Below are positions 9,771-21,682 of a DNA stretch of 64,000 nucleotides, one piece after another. Origin of the DNA: Drosophila persimilis (Eukaryota; Arthropoda; Insecta; Diptera; Drosophilidae); contig NW_020825317.1 of the NCBI RefSeq assembly GCF_003286085.1, forward strand, positions 2,480,001-2,544,000, written 5' to 3'. The first letter of the stretch is position 1; each line of letters begins with the position of its first letter. The notes beneath the pieces are model-generated. The model was not told the DNA's origin and made no database searches. It worked only from the letters and a program-made list of their open reading frames with translations. Position numbers and translations under genes: made by a program.

Positions 9771-10375
9771 ATGCATTTTTTTGTAGTCTCGATAGCTTAA
9801 TATACTAGTAAAGACTTGAGAAGAAAAATTAAGAATAATAAAGATATAAGGATGACAATCATATATGGGTAACAGATCCTAAAAGGGTGAGAGGTACCAA
9901 TAAGTTAAGGTTACGTCATATAATATATAATGATATCAATGGAAAAATATGGGTAACACGCAGGTTACTTCTCAGCTCAGTGCATATAAGTTAAATTTTT
10001 ATATTAATAAATTCAACGTATTAAGTAAGTATTTTTGCGGACGAAGTCCGTGTTCTCTATTTGACGAATAATTAAATTCTGAATCCCTATTCTTACTGTG
10101 GGTTCGCGACCGCGGTATGTTGCAGCGATGCAACGACAGCAGTTCAGCCGTAGCGAGGTATCCCGGCTCGGAATCCCTCGCCGTCGGCGGATATCGTCCA
10201 GACAGCAGTTCCATCCAGCAGTTTTGGCGATCTGGAGCGGAACGTTTCGGTTGCTGGTGTTTTGGCAACTTTGTCGTTGACTCTTCCACAACTTTTTCTT
10301 CCCGCTTTTGCTATATTCATTACTTGCTCGTATATTCCACCTTCTTCGGATATTTCAATATATGAGCAATTTATA
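9771..10375. other. No supported gene
   Basis: AT-rich sequence to about 10,010 is followed by a more GC-rich stretch (10,090-10,290) that is open in several overlapping frames on both strands, none with a recognisable domain. At 10,376 text of a LINE begins. Confidence 0.4.
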
Positions 10376-10394
10376 CCCGAGCGCTTCCGCTTAC

Positions 10395-10592
10395 TATACC
10401 TGAAGACGTCTACCATACTACTTTCGAAGTGTCGCTAGATATAGGACCAACTGTATTGGATCGGTTGAGAAGGCCACTTGAACGTGTCCGTTGCTTTCGC
10501 AAAGCCGAGTTAACGAAGCTTAATAATCTAATAAGGGATTTTGATTGGCCCGCTTTGTACTTGTGCACTGATGTCATAAAAGGCACAAACAT
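10395..10592 (+). pseudogene. LINE ORF2 linker fragment upstream of DINE-1
   Basis: The frame contains TIPEDVYHTTFEVSLDIGP, then RCFRKAELTKLNNLIRDFDW, the usual 'x-F-x-K-A-x-F-x-x-L-N-x-x-L-x-x-I-D-W' spacer between endonuclease and RT in CR1/jockey LINEs. It is cut by the DINE-1 5' terminus. Confidence 0.65.
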
Positions 10593-10593
10593 T

Positions 10594-11688
10594 TTTATAC
10601 CCGATACTCAAAATGAGTATTGGGGTATATTAGATTTGTGGTAAAAGTGGATGTGTGTAACGTCCAGAAGGAATCGTTTCCGACCCCATAAAGTATATAT
10701 ATTCTTGATCAGCATCAATAGCCGAGTCGATTGAGCCATGTCTGTCTGTCCGTCTGTCCGTCCCCTTCAGCGCCTAATGCTCAAAGACTATAAGAGCTAG
10801 AGCAACGATGTTTTGGATCCAGACTTCTGTGATATGTCACTGCTACAAAAATATTTCGAAACTTTGCCCCGCCCTTTTCCGCCCCCACAAAGGGCGAAAA
10901 TCTGTGGCATCCACAATTTTAAAGATACGAGAAAACCAAAAACGCAGAATCGTAGAGAATGACCATATCTTTTAGACTGCAGAATCTGAATTGAATCGTA
11001 TTATTATTATAGCCAGCATCAAGACAACAATTTCATTTTTTCTCGCCCTGTCTCTCTCTAACACACACGTAGCATAGGCGGCTTTGCTTAGAGTAAAACA
11101 TTAGCGCCTAGATCTCAGAGACTATAAAAGCTAGAGCAACCAAATTTGGTATCCACACTCCTAATATATCGGACCGAGACGAGTTTGTTTCAAAATTTCG
11201 CCACACCCCCTTCCGCCCCCGCAAAGGATGAAAATCTGGGGATATTCACAAATCTCAGAGACATTAAAGCTAGAGTAACCAAATTTAGTATCCGCACTCC
11301 TGTTAGATCTCACTATAAAACGTATATCTCAAAATTTCGCCCCACCCCCTTCCGCCCCCACAAAGGACGAAAATCTGTTGCATCCACAATATTGCAGATT
11401 TGAGAAAACTAAAAACGCAGAATCATAGATAATGACCATATCTATCAGATGGCTGAATCTGGATCAGATCAGATCACTTTTATAGCCAAAAGGAACAAAT
11501 CAATTTGAAGTGGCTACGCAGCGCCCGACGTCACGCTCAGACTGATTTTCTGTCTCTCTCGCACGCACTCTTTGTCGTGTCGTTTAATATTAGCGGCGTC
11601 TGCCAGAGGAGCGCCATACTGACTAAGTATCGGGTATAACTGTAGAGTTGCGGTGTCCGCAGCAACTCACAACGTTCCCCCTCGTTTA
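10594..11688 (+). mobile_element. DINE-1/INE-1-type Helentron, copy B
   Basis: It starts at TATACCCGATACTCAAAATG and ends at the terminal hairpin (GTTGCGGTGTCCGCAGCAAC) followed by CTCACAACGTTCCCCCTCG. It is near full length and very similar to copies A, D and F. It interrupts a LINE reading frame. No target duplication is expected for a Helentron. Confidence 0.9.
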
Positions 11689-11689
11689 C

Positions 11690-13506
11690 AATGCTCTTGG
11701 CACATTTTTTGATTCTTGTGTCCCGCTTTCTTGTCCGATTAGATCTGGAAAACCCCATTGGTTTACCAAAGAGTTATTCAGCCTAAAAAACTTAAAATCA
11801 AGACTTCATAAAAAATTTCAGGAAGTTGGTTCTCCTACTTCTCACTCTCGCTATGCAATAGCTCGGTCAAACTTTTCAGTTCTTAATGCACAATGCTTTA
11901 AGAACTACCTATCTCGTTGCAGGATACGTTTTTCTCAGGACCCTAAACAGTTTTACTGCTTCGTAAACAGTAAGCGTAGAACGTCCGCACACCCATCCTC
12001 GCTATCATTTTGTAATACGTCGGCAAATAATGATCAGGCAATTGCCGATCTTTTTGCCCAGTTTTTCCAAACCACCTATTCTGAGGAAAGCTACTCTGGT
12101 CAACCGTACCCATACGGTTTACCGAGGTCGAACGGCACTTTCAGTCCCTTCTGAACTGGAAGGAATCGTTTATAATTCCTCTCCATAAAAAAGGTAGCAA
12201 GTCTGATGCAAAAAATTATAGAGGTATAGCAAAGTTATCCGCTATTCCCAAAATGTTTGAGAAGGTTTTAACTCCGCACTTGCAACATCTCTGCAAGTCA
12301 CTTATATCTCCAACTCAGCATGGATTTATAAGGCGGCGATCAACCACCACGAACTTGTTAGAGTTTACCTCTTTCATTATTAAGGCTTTCAAAGTAACTT
12401 ACAGACGGATGTTATTTACACCGACTTTAGTAGATCATTCGACTCTGTAAACCATTCCCTTTTAAGCTTGACCTTTTAGGGTTTCCGCCCAACCTCCTGA
12501 GATGGATTTCTAGCTATCTTTGTTGTAGGTCTCAAAGAGTCCTCTTCAAAAACTCCCTCTCTTTACCAGTAAAGGTTTCTTCGGGAGTACCACAGGGCGG
12601 CCATCTAGGCCCCTTACTCTTCACACTCTTTATTAATGACTTGCCTTCAGTATTAACATACTCTCGAGTACTTATGTATGCGGATGATGTTGAACTCTGT
12701 GTCCAGAATAAGGACATTTCATTTCATTCTCGCTTGCAATCCGATCTCAATAGCTTTCAGTCATGGTGTTGTGCAAACTTGTTACACCTTAATGCCTCGA
12801 AATGCAGAGTTATAACATTTCATCGTTCTAGCCCTTTGTTGGCTCCCTACACCCTATTTGGTGGTTCTTTTGAGAGAATTACCCTGGTTGATGATCTGGG
12901 TGTTATGTTAGACCCCAAGTTAAAGTTTTCCGAACACATTTCTACCATGGTAAATAAGGCCATGGGCGTGCTTGGGTTTATAAAGAGGTGGTCAAAGGAA
13001 TTTGACGACCCCTATATAACAAAGACTCTCTATGCCTCGCTTGTTCGTCCGATCTTAGAATACGGCTCCTGTGTATGGTGCCCTCAGTACAAAGTACACC
13101 AAGACCGTATAGAATCAGTACAGAAAAACTTTTTACTCTTTGCTCTGCAGGGCCTTAACTGGGATGCGGGTGTAAGACTCCATCTTACTCTAGTAGACTA
13201 CTATTAGTATACCTCCAATCCTTAGTTAACCGTAGAAAAATGCTTGCTGTGATATTTATGCACAACTTGATCAGGGGTGACATAGACAGCCCTGATCTGT
13301 TGAGCCGCATGAACTTCACGATTCCTATTAGACCTACTAGAAATTGTATACAGTTGTTCCTTCCACTTTGTAGATCGAATTATTCCTTGCATGAACCGTT
13401 TAGGGTCTTATGCTCGGATTATAATTCTCTCTACCATATCATATCCACCACTAATTCTCTTTCTCTTATTAAATTTCTAATCCTTACACACCTTTCTAGC
13501 AATTAG
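11690..13506 (+). pseudogene. LINE ORF2 remnant: linker, reverse transcriptase and tail
   Basis: Pieces in three frames add up to a CR1/jockey-type RT. 11,690-12,150 is linker ending in an F-Q-T-T-Y context. 12,160-12,360 holds PLHKKGSKSDAKNYRGIAKL and the R-R-S-T-T-T-N-L motif. 12,400-12,640 carries frameshifted palm text with SSGVPQGGHLGPLLF. 12,641-13,207 has the catalytic VLMYADDVELC, followed by thumb text with PILEYGSCVWCPQY. Frameshifts occur near 12,150, 12,450 and 12,640, and a stop at 13,205. RT would copy the element RNA; this copy is dead. Confidence 0.78.
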
Positions 13507-13821
13507 TAATTGTAGTGGTATTTTTATTTTTATATTTATTTTTAATGCATGTCTAGTTCTCTTAAAAACTTTCGTGCTAATCTTTCTCGAATTATTTACC
13601 ATAATGGACTTGATCTAGAATTGAATGGGCATCCATTTACCTCTCTCCCCTTGTGCATTGTCAATTGATGCTTTTGAACAACAATATTCAGTACTTTTTC
13701 AACAAATTTGTACCACTAAAAACCAAAATCACCAAACCAAGACAAATTCCATGGTTTAACAACGAGATACAAAAAATAACTTTTTAACGAGATTCTGTCT
13801 ACAGTAAATGTTAACAAAATT

Positions 13822-15290
13822 ATGAGATCTGCTAAGCGTGATTACTATAAATCTAAGTTCCAAAATTGCTCTATCATTAAGCAAAGATGGCGTGAAATGA
13901 ATTTTATAGGAATAGGCAAATGTAAACAAAAGACTGAGCTTGATATAAATGTCGAAGAACTTAACAAAAAGTTCTCGATAGTTGATGTACATGAAGCGAC
14001 AAGCAACAATTACCTGAATAGATAATAGTTTTAGCTTTGTGTGTATCAATCAAGGTGATGCCCTTGCGTGTATACTTAAGGTGAAGCGAAAATTTTACCG
14101 ATCCGAAAACCTAGCAATGGCTTTAGGTCCATTGCAATACTTCCGTTCCTTTCAAACGTTCCTGGAAATCTCATGTTCTCACAGATTGAAAACTACCTGA
14201 CTAACAAACTCGATATTAAGCTACAACCAGTCAGGTTTTCGAAAAAAAAAATTGTTTAAGCGCTATAGCGGATATTGTCGAAGATATTCGACAGCAACTC
14301 GATAAGAGCTGGGTTACGTTTTTAACACTTCTAGACCACAGTAAGGCGTTCTTTGGCTATTCTTTGCACAAAACTGAAAAACTTATTCAACTTCTCAGGG
14401 ACTGCGGGCAATTTTGTTAGTATCCGGTACATATGCTTCCACTTTTAGGTGGAAAGTTCCCCCAAACGGGGACTCCCTCAGGGATTAGTTCTAGCCCCCT
14501 TATTGTTTTCCATATATGTATGTTAATGATCTAACCCAGTGTCTTGTGTGACTGTGAAGTAAATTTATATATGATGATGATGTGCAAGTTAATGTTAGTT
14601 GTCCCGTTAATGAAATACAATTGCCCAAGAACTGATTGATACAAGGGATCTCGAGAATGTAGGCATAGGCAATACACCTGTTTCCAACGAAAGACTGTGC
14701 AGTTAATCTGGGGATAACATTCAGTAGTACTCTGTCATGGAGTAAACATACGAGTATGTATATAAAAGGCAACTGGCCTGTTTCCAACGAAAGACTGTGC
14801 AGTTAATCTGGGGATAACATTCAGTAGTACTCTGTCATGGAGTAAACATACGAGTATGTATATAAAAGGCAACTGGTCTGTTGCGTCAGCTCTCAGCATC
14901 TACAACTTTTTTGCCAGTAAAAATAAGACTATTAATTGCTAAAGTCATTCTCAGCCCCACCCTCTCTTTTTTGGTGTAGAAATTTTTGGTCATTGTGACG
15001 CTTACTTGTGACTTGCGCACATTAGGAGTAGGCTTTTCACACCTGTCCTGCGGAATAGTTGACCTGAAGTTGACTTCCTGGATAGATTTACCAAGAACCA
15101 TTTACCTTTACCGCAATCTTAGCCCCCTACTTCACAAAGAGCAAACAATTACCTATGCCCTCGAATTCAAACGCTTTGCTCGAAGAGGCAGTTCTTCATT
15201 AACGCTATCCGCTTATGGAACAATCTTCCCCATAGCATCAAAACCAAAAGCTCTTAGGAAATCAATAAAATTATTTAACAAATTCACTTA
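13822..15290 (+). pseudogene. Broken LINE ORF2 (linker and RT remnants)
   Basis: The longest intact piece (13,822-14,025) is 67 residues of linker. The RT part has more than ten stops and frame changes, and the Y-A-D-D active site is reduced to a degenerate Y-M-M-M-M-like string at 14,560. A 100-bp exact duplication at 14,677-14,876 adds a further frame disruption (100 is not a multiple of 3). Confidence 0.6.
14677..14876. repeat. Exact 100-bp tandem duplication
   Basis: Two copies, 14,677-14,776 and 14,777-14,876, are identical by eye, beginning CCTGTTTCCAACGAAAG and ending GGCAACTGG. The surrounding LINE is heavily decayed, so the duplication is much younger than the element, or an assembly effect. 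Confidence 0.85.
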
Positions 15291-15312
15291 AAAAAAAATA
15301 AATAAAATAAAA

Positions 15313-17084
15313 AAAATAATAGAACAAATAAATAAAATTTATAAAAGTAATAAAACAGTACAAAATTATGTTACATTACAATTATAAGAATAACGTAAGC
15401 TTCTCTAAAAAAGTTAAATGATATTTATCAGATTTAAGAAAATATTTTTCTACACAAATTCGAAAAGTGACTAGCGCAATAAACAGAGGTGTAAACTTTT
15501 AGCGTAAATAAATATATAAGAGTGAAAAAATTAAAAGACGAAGTATGCAACAATAAATTTCAAAGTCGTCCCGTGAAATATTTTTTTTTGCGGCATCATT
15601 TTTGCATAATGCGGCTTTATATGGAACAAACGTGCGCGAAAATGTTTCGCTGAGGTCGACTAAATGCTCCAAAAGCCAGCATCTTCACACTCTCAGTCCC
15701 ATCCTCACACCAATACCAATTCATCCTCCCGATGCTCCCACGTAGCCCCAGCACACACACATTTGCAGGCCCGGCCGCCCTATTTGGGCTCCATTCGACA
15801 GCCTACGACGCAAATGGATTTAAGGCTCATTGGACGCCACGCACGGAATGAGTTGTGATTAATTTTTGGGGCTGACGGGATGCAGGCGGCTTGTGTCGAG
15901 CACCGCAAATTTGATTTATAAACATGAGGCGGAATTTTCGCACTTGTTGAATGATCGGTCGGCAAAGAGCCAAAAAATTAAGAAAGAGTGCCTGAAAGGC
16001 GGACATTTTCGCATGATTTCACCAATAGAGAAGTGAAACGCCAAAAAGAATGATAAAAATGATAAACGGGTCAATCAGTTTATTTTTAGAAAGCTTGCAG
16101 ATCTATAAGTCGAATGGAACGGAATGGAATAAGAGTGTAATTTAAGAGTGTTCACTTCACTTCAAATAGTTTCCAATTAAGGCCATTTCCTAACAGATAT
16201 ATGACATTTTAGAGTCCATTCCCCTAGGAAGAGTCCATTCCTCTAGAAGCGTAGATACTTATCAATATGAACAATATGATAATTCGACTAGTTCGGCATA
16301 AACAAAGTTCCTGTTTCCGTGGACTCCCCGACCTCGAATTATACCCAGCTAAAATTTCGACCCCAGACGCCACTTAAGTTTCAAAGAGAGAATTGTGTTA
16401 ATCTATTCCAGAAACACTTCCACTACGCCACACTCAACTATACTGCGCCACACCATACCACAGCATACCGCACCTCATCTGATCATCTAAGCCATGCAAT
16501 TTGCATAAAAACTTTGTTTTTCAAAAGAATACATATTATTAAAATGATAGGAAAAATTGGGTCTGTGGGCCACATGTTGATTTCAGGCTCCTGGCGGCAA
16601 AGAGAATGTAAGATTTGCTAGTTCGGTTTCGGGCTCGAGAGGTTCGGATGCGGGTGTACGCGTAAGTAACCCAAAGTGAAACAAAAGTTCAAAGCTCGCA
16701 ACTATTTTGATACACACACACACACCCACATTCACCGATACACCAAATGGATATGGGCTATGGGACATAAGATATAGTTGTGTGTGCGTGTAGAAATTTA
16801 TATTTGCGTGCCGAAACGAAGAATAGAAAAGTTTGATCAAATCATGTCTTCGGTTAAAGGAATCTTTCTGCTTACAAATATCTAGAGTGCTTGTGAAAAC
16901 GTACTATGCAACATGCAGAACCCATATGTTGTATACAACTGTACATAAATACGTACATACATAAGTATATTTTTGATCAAATAAAATCGAAAAATGTAGA
17001 AAGCTCTACAGAATAGTTCAGGGTACAATTTTTTTGCAGCGAGTATCTTTCAGTTGGAACTAATGTTATTTCTTATCTTTTTTT
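15313..17084. other. Island without recognisable transposon or gene
   Basis: After the LINE tail there is AT-rich sequence, then 15,600-16,700 of mixed composition with C-rich stretches (ccatcctcacaccaatacc; gccacaccataccacagcat) and a CA run at 16,713-16,728. The open frames are short, on both strands, and without domain character. It may be unique intergenic DNA. Confidence 0.4.
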
Positions 17085-17203
17085 CTACCCCCGATACTCA
17101 AAAAGAGTATATTTTAGGGATGTTCGATTTGTGGGGAAAGGATGTGTGTAACGTCCGGAAGGAAGCGTTTCCGACCACATAAAGTATATACTTTATGTAT
17201 ATC

Positions 17204-17248
<45 letters not shown>

Positions 17249-17378
17249 GTATATATATACTACTTCTTGATCAGCATCAATAGTCGAGTCGGTTAAGCCA
17301 TGTATGTCTGTCTGTCCCGATCGGGTATTAATGTAGAGTCACGGCCGTAGCACCCACTCACAACGTTCCCCTCGTTTT
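17085..17378 (+). mobile_element. DINE-1 copy C, internally deleted, with TA microsatellite
   Basis: The 5' terminus is CCCGATACTCAAAAAGAGTAT and the 3' terminus is CTCACAACGTTCCCCTCGTTTT, but only about 290 bp remain of the usual ~1.1 kb. A (TA/TG)n expansion of about 65 bp (17,195-17,261) sits at the family's AAAGTATATATATT site. The terminal hairpin is degraded (gagtcacggccgtagcaccc). Confidence 0.8.
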
Positions 17379-18404
17379 AATATGCATGCGTGGTTGCGTT
17401 CGTGGCAGAGACTTGCGTGCCAGATATATTAGCAGAGGTGTCCTGAGGTGGAGCTGAATAGAGTTAAGGTGATTCAGGGGGTTTAATACTGGTCGTGGTC
17501 CCTAGTCCCTGGTCCACGGCTTTTAATGGCCAACAATCTCTGCCATTTACTCACATCCTCGCTCAATCAATGTCAGCTCTACTCTTACTGTCGCCCCCCT
17601 GCTCTTGCCCTTGTCCCTTTTGGCCCCATTCTGTTCGCTTCCGTCTTTGTCATGCTGCTCCTGCCATCCTCCCTCGTCCCTGCCTCGTCTCATCCTCGTC
17701 TCTTCCTCGACTTCTGTCCCCTCCGTCCACGTCTTGGTTCTGCGTCTTCTTTCTTGTTGTAGTTAAATCACTTGGAATTTTATTGAGTAAACTGTTTTGT
17801 AATTATTTTCATCTGCCACGTCATGCTCATCCTTCGTGCCCCAGTCGTTGGTCCCCAGACTCTAGTATCTACCCACAACTCCTTGTTCTCCCCAGCCGAC
17901 TGAGTCTATCCTTGCTGGTGTCAGAGTCGTTTGGCTGCTCCAATTAGCAAAGCGACAGCATGTTGCGGTTTTTCTTGCCACATTTTTTGTATCCCTTCAC
18001 ACCTATTCTACAGCCATCGTTCTCCTTCCAGATTTGCTGACAGGAACCCTTTCGTATCGACTCTGTGGTTCGCTTGAGCCACTGCTTCATGGGTTGGTGG
18101 CAAATGTTTTTGGGTGGAAATACAGTAAATCAACAATGTGTTTTTATGATTGAAGTAGAACGTAATCAACCATGATGTAACGAGTAGAGCGCTATGTGGA
18201 GCTGTGGATTTACACCCAATTGACTATTTCCTACTTTGAGAATTATTTTATCACACTATCATCCCCTACAAAATCATATTAGTCTCGATGGAGTTACACA
18301 TTAAAATATGCCTGATCAAAACAACAGTTTGTCTAACACAGGAGGTCGTCTTCATTGTCAGGCTGAAAACATTTAGGACCGCCTTCGTATATCAGTGGGG
18401 TTTT
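17379..18404. other. Island without recognisable transposon or gene
   Basis: Pyrimidine-rich text (17,570-17,940) gives a long open frame, but its translation is low-complexity L/S/P/C-rich and the opposite strand is purine-rich. I do not support it as coding. The rest is AT-richer and unassigned. Confidence 0.4.
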
Positions 18405-19500
18405 TATACCCGATACTCAAAATGAGTATTGGGGTATATTAGATTTGTGGTAAAAGTGGATGTGTGTAACGTCCAGAAGGAATCGTTTCCGACCCCATAA
18501 AGTATATATATTCTTGATCAGCATCAATAGCCGAGTCGATTGAGCCATGTCTGTCTGTCCGTCTGTCCGTCCGTCCGTCAGTCCGTCCCCTTCAGCGCCT
18601 AGTGCTGAAAGACTATAAGAGCTAGAGGAACGATGTTTTGGATCCAGACTTCTGTGATATGTCACTGCTACAAAAATATTTCAAAACTTTGCCCCGCCCC
18701 CACAAAGGGCGAAAATCTGTGGCATCCACAATTTTAAAGATACAAGAAAACCAAAAACGCAGAATCGTAGAAGAGTACTATATCTTCTAGAGTGCAAAAT
18801 CTGAACCAGATTGTATAATTATTATAGCCAGAATCACGAAAACAATTTCACTCTTTCTCGCTCTGTCTCACTCTAACGCACAGGTTTCATGGTCGGTTTT
18901 GCCAATTGCAAAATATGAGTTCAAGGATCTCAGAACCCATAAAAGCTAGAGCAACCAAATTTGGTATCCACACTCCTGTGATATCGGACCTTGACCGTTT
19001 TGTGTCAAAATTTCGCCGCACCCCCTTCCGCCCACGCATAGTACGAAAATCTGGGGAAACCACAAATCTCAGAGACTATTAAGGCTAGAGTAACAAAATT
19101 TGGTATCCGCACTTCTGTTAGATCTCACTATAAAACGTATATCTCAGAATTTCGCCCCACCCCCTTCCGCCCCCACAAAGGACGAAAAACTGTTGCATCC
19201 ATAATATTGAGGATACAAGAAAACTAAAAACGCAGAATCATAGATAATGATCATATCTATCAGATTGCTGAATTTTGATCAGATCGGATAATTTTTATAG
19301 CCGAAAAGGAAAAAAACAATTTTCAGTGGCTACGCAGCGCTCGACGTCACGCTCAGACTGATTTTCTGTCTCTCTCGCACACACTCTTTGTCGTTTCGTT
19401 TAATATTAGCGCCGTCTGCCGGAAGAGAGCTATACTGACTTAGTATCGGGTATAACTGTAGAGCTGCGGTGTCCGCAGCAACTCACAACGTTCCCCCTCA
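18405..19500 (+). mobile_element. DINE-1/INE-1-type Helentron, copy D, near full length
   Basis: It runs from TATACCCGATACTCAAAATG to the hairpin GCTGCGGTGTCCGCAGCAAC and CTCACAACGTTCCCCCTCA. All sub-blocks are present. The 3' end touches a LINE fragment exactly (next feature), while its 5' flank is not LINE sequence. Confidence 0.9.
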
Positions 19501-19968
19501 TTACTCTTTGCTCTGCGGGGCCTTAACTGGGATGCCATCTTACTCTACCATCTTACTCTAGTAGACTACTATTAGTAAACCACCCATCCTTAGTTAACCG
19601 TAGAAAAATGTTTGCTTTGATATTTTTGCACAACTTGATCAGGGGTGACAAATACAGCCCTGATCTGTTGAGCCGCATGAACTTCACGATTCCTATTAGA
19701 CCTACTAGAAATTTTATACCGTTGTTCCTTTTACTTTGTAGATAGAATTATTCCTTGCATGAGCCGTTTAGGGTCTTATGCTCGGATTATATTTCCCTCT
19801 ACCATATCATATTCACCACTAATTCTCTTCCTCTTATTAAATTACTAATCCTTATACACCTTTCTAGTAATTAGTAATTGTAGTGGTATTTTTATTTTTA
19901 TGTTTATTTTGAATGCATGTCTAGTTCTCTTAGAAACTTTCGTGCTAATCTTCCTCGAATATTAGTCT
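19501..19968 (+). mobile_element. 3' fragment of the same LINE family as 10,376-13,600
   Basis: Starting at TTACTCTTTGCTCTGCGGGG the sequence closely follows 13,134-13,600 (LINE C-terminal tail and 3' untranslated region). It has a small internal duplication (catcttactctaccatcttactctag) and scattered substitutions. There is no LINE text on the other side of DINE-1 copy D. Confidence 0.82.
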
Positions 19969-20285
19969 AACAGCTATCTTTCCTGCATGCTCGCGTAACA
20001 GCCTTTTGCTGGTGTCACACGGGCCACTTGACGGTGCAGTCATTGCATGGCCTCTTGAAAGATGCAGTCATTGCATGTCAACGTCCACATAAGTCATCTT
20101 TTTGCTTCTCTGTCAGATGTTCTGTTCTTGGAATGATGCTATTAACAGCCTCGTACTCCTTCTCTTTTATGGGTATAATGAAATAATTCGAAATAATACG
20201 AATGGTCATAATTTTTTCGCTAAGCTTAATTTCCGCTTTCATGTCTTTTGGGCTATCGCTGTCAATGTTGGTAGTAAAAAGAATT
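19969..20285. other. No gene recognised
   Basis: About 320 bases lie between the LINE fragment and the gypsy-group element. TGCAGTCATTGCATG occurs twice (20,034-20,048 and 20,070-20,084). It may contain decayed sequence of the retroelement to the right, but I cannot show it. Confidence 0.35.
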
Positions 20286-21497
20286 TCACATTAACGTCAG
20301 GATGGTTGAAAAGGCTATTTTATGATGGGTGATTGGACCGTTGCCCCCTACAGTAACAGCGTTAAATGGGTTTTGATTGATTTTTGGATTTGGTACCCAT
20401 TTAGGTTGAATGTAGTTTCTATTGGATCCTGTGTCTATTAGGATTTTGAGTGTTTCTCCGCCCCCCACTTTACATTCGAAATATGGTAGGGTGGAGTTCT
20501 TTACTCTAAAAAATTAAGTGCCGATTGGCCATAATGGTTGGTGCCCTCCCCTTCGTTGCCGTCTATTTGTGCTATGTATTCGTCTAATGTTTGGTCATGG
20601 TCATTCTGAGTTTCGTAGTCTTGAATTGCATTTTCATAATCAGCAATGGTAGCGTATGTTTCGGCAATGGCTGGTTCTACCTGTTCGTTTTCGATCGTTT
20701 GTATGTTAAAGTTCCTTTGTCGCTTGTCCGTTTGGTTTATTGGCGGTGGTGGTCTTTTGCCTGCCTCGAATCGAGGTTTGTTCATGTAATTCACATGTCT
20801 AGTCTGAATGCTCGGGTCCACGTCCATTGGCTCTGGGTGCGGTAACGGTTTGGGTGCTATAGATCGAGATGGGGCTGATTGTGGTGCGTATTGGTACTTG
20901 GGATACTGTCGTGGGGCAGCTAATGGTTGCTCCCTGAATTGCGGATAGTATTGTCGTGGTGCAATGTGCGGTTGGTTTTGATAGTTGTACCGCATTATGT
21001 TATTAGGGTATTGTAGGGTCGAGTTCCGTGGTAGAACGGATGGGGGTTGTCTTTGCACTGCGTTATGAAATGGTTGTATTGTTCATGGTGCTGCTACCGG
21101 TCTTTGGTCCATTGGCCTGAACATTTGTGTCCTACCGTTTGCATGAGTGGTCCTATAATATTGATTTTCTAATTTTAAGCATAAATGCAGAGCATTTGGA
21201 AGGTCTACCGGTTCTTTTATGTCGAGAAGGCGTGAAAGATCGCCTTTCAGTCCTCGAACAAAGGTGTCCAAAGCTTTGTCTCGGTAAATTTTTGTGAGTA
21301 ATGCTGCGGATTCTCGGATCCGATTTTACAGCCGATTTCGTTTAAAATCAACGTTAAATGTCTAAAGACTGTCTGATGGAATTCTTCAACGGATTGGTTG
21401 TACCTTGAACGATCGTTGTCATTTGGTATTCCAAAGTGCTCATATCCCGTTTGTCTGCATAATGGAGCGTTAAAACTTTGGACATTGCGCCCCAATC
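20286..21497 (-). pseudogene. Gypsy-group gag C-terminal part and protease start
   Basis: Three minus-strand pieces (21,495-21,247; 21,271-21,083; 21,058-20,501) form the middle and C-terminal part of Gag. They include [15 protein letters not shown] and the PQYYPQFREQP / PEPMDVDPS tail. A protease piece (20,468-20,286) has the active-site text ILIDTGSNRNYI. Frameshifts separate the pieces at about 21,250 and 21,070 and a stop lies near 20,505. There is no zinc knuckle, as usual for this group. The protease is cut off at 20,286. Confidence 0.75.
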
Positions 21498-21634
21498 TAG
21501 TGACTCAAGTGCTGAGTCTGCATTTCCTTATCCCGTCCAAGCCTAAGGCGAAGGTACTCTTCCCCATCACAATCCAGGGGGACCGAAGCGCTGAAGCTCC
21601 TTCAGCGGCAAAACGCGGACGTGCCAACGACCGA

Positions 21635-21682
21635 TTGGAGGATCCTACACATTGGTAGCCCACTACCCAATGTGTGATCCTC
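21635..21682. repeat. 48-bp stem-loop in LOA copy 1
   Basis: GGAGGATCCTACACATTGG and its near-complement CCCAATGTGTGATCCTCC flank a loop of about 10 bases. Two bulges interrupt the stem. It lies inside ORF1-like coding text. Confidence 0.6.

Larger units (their letters stand above)
10376..13600 (+). mobile_element. 5'-truncated CR1/jockey-group LINE, split by DINE-1 copy B
   Basis: The coding remnants in order are the endonuclease/RT linker (10,395-10,590, with KLNNLIRDFDWPALYLCTDV), then the DINE-1 insertion, then the linker again (11,690-12,150, with KPHWFTKELFSLKN), then the RT fingers, palm and thumb to 13,205 and a C-terminal tail to 13,506. The linker reads naturally across the DINE-1, showing that the DINE-1 landed in a pre-existing LINE. 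The endonuclease domain is absent. The assignment to CR1/jockey group rests on the RT motifs and is made by eye. Confidence 0.8.
13601..15312 (+). mobile_element. Second, highly degenerate LINE remnant with A-rich tail
   Basis: The same order of ORF2 pieces is visible: IPWFNNEIQKITF and RSAKRDYYKSKFQNC (linker, 13,750-13,860), then KQRWREMNFIGIGKCKQK (13,880-13,940), then scattered RT text (14,110-14,180 FRPIAILPF-like, 14,330 LLDHSKAF, 14,470 GTPSGISS-like) with many stops, and thumb text to 15,290. It ends in an A-rich tail (15,292-15,360), as expected for a LINE 3' end. It directly follows the first LINE, so one may have inserted next to or into the other. Confidence 0.7.

Noticed and set aside
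10098-10416. Four overlapping open frames on both strands
   Set aside because: Mutually exclusive frames in a GC-richer patch, none with recognisable features.
17495-17947. 150-codon open frame on the plus strand
   Set aside because: The translation is low-complexity L/S/P/C-rich from a pyrimidine-rich stretch. An overlapping second frame is also open and no domain is visible.
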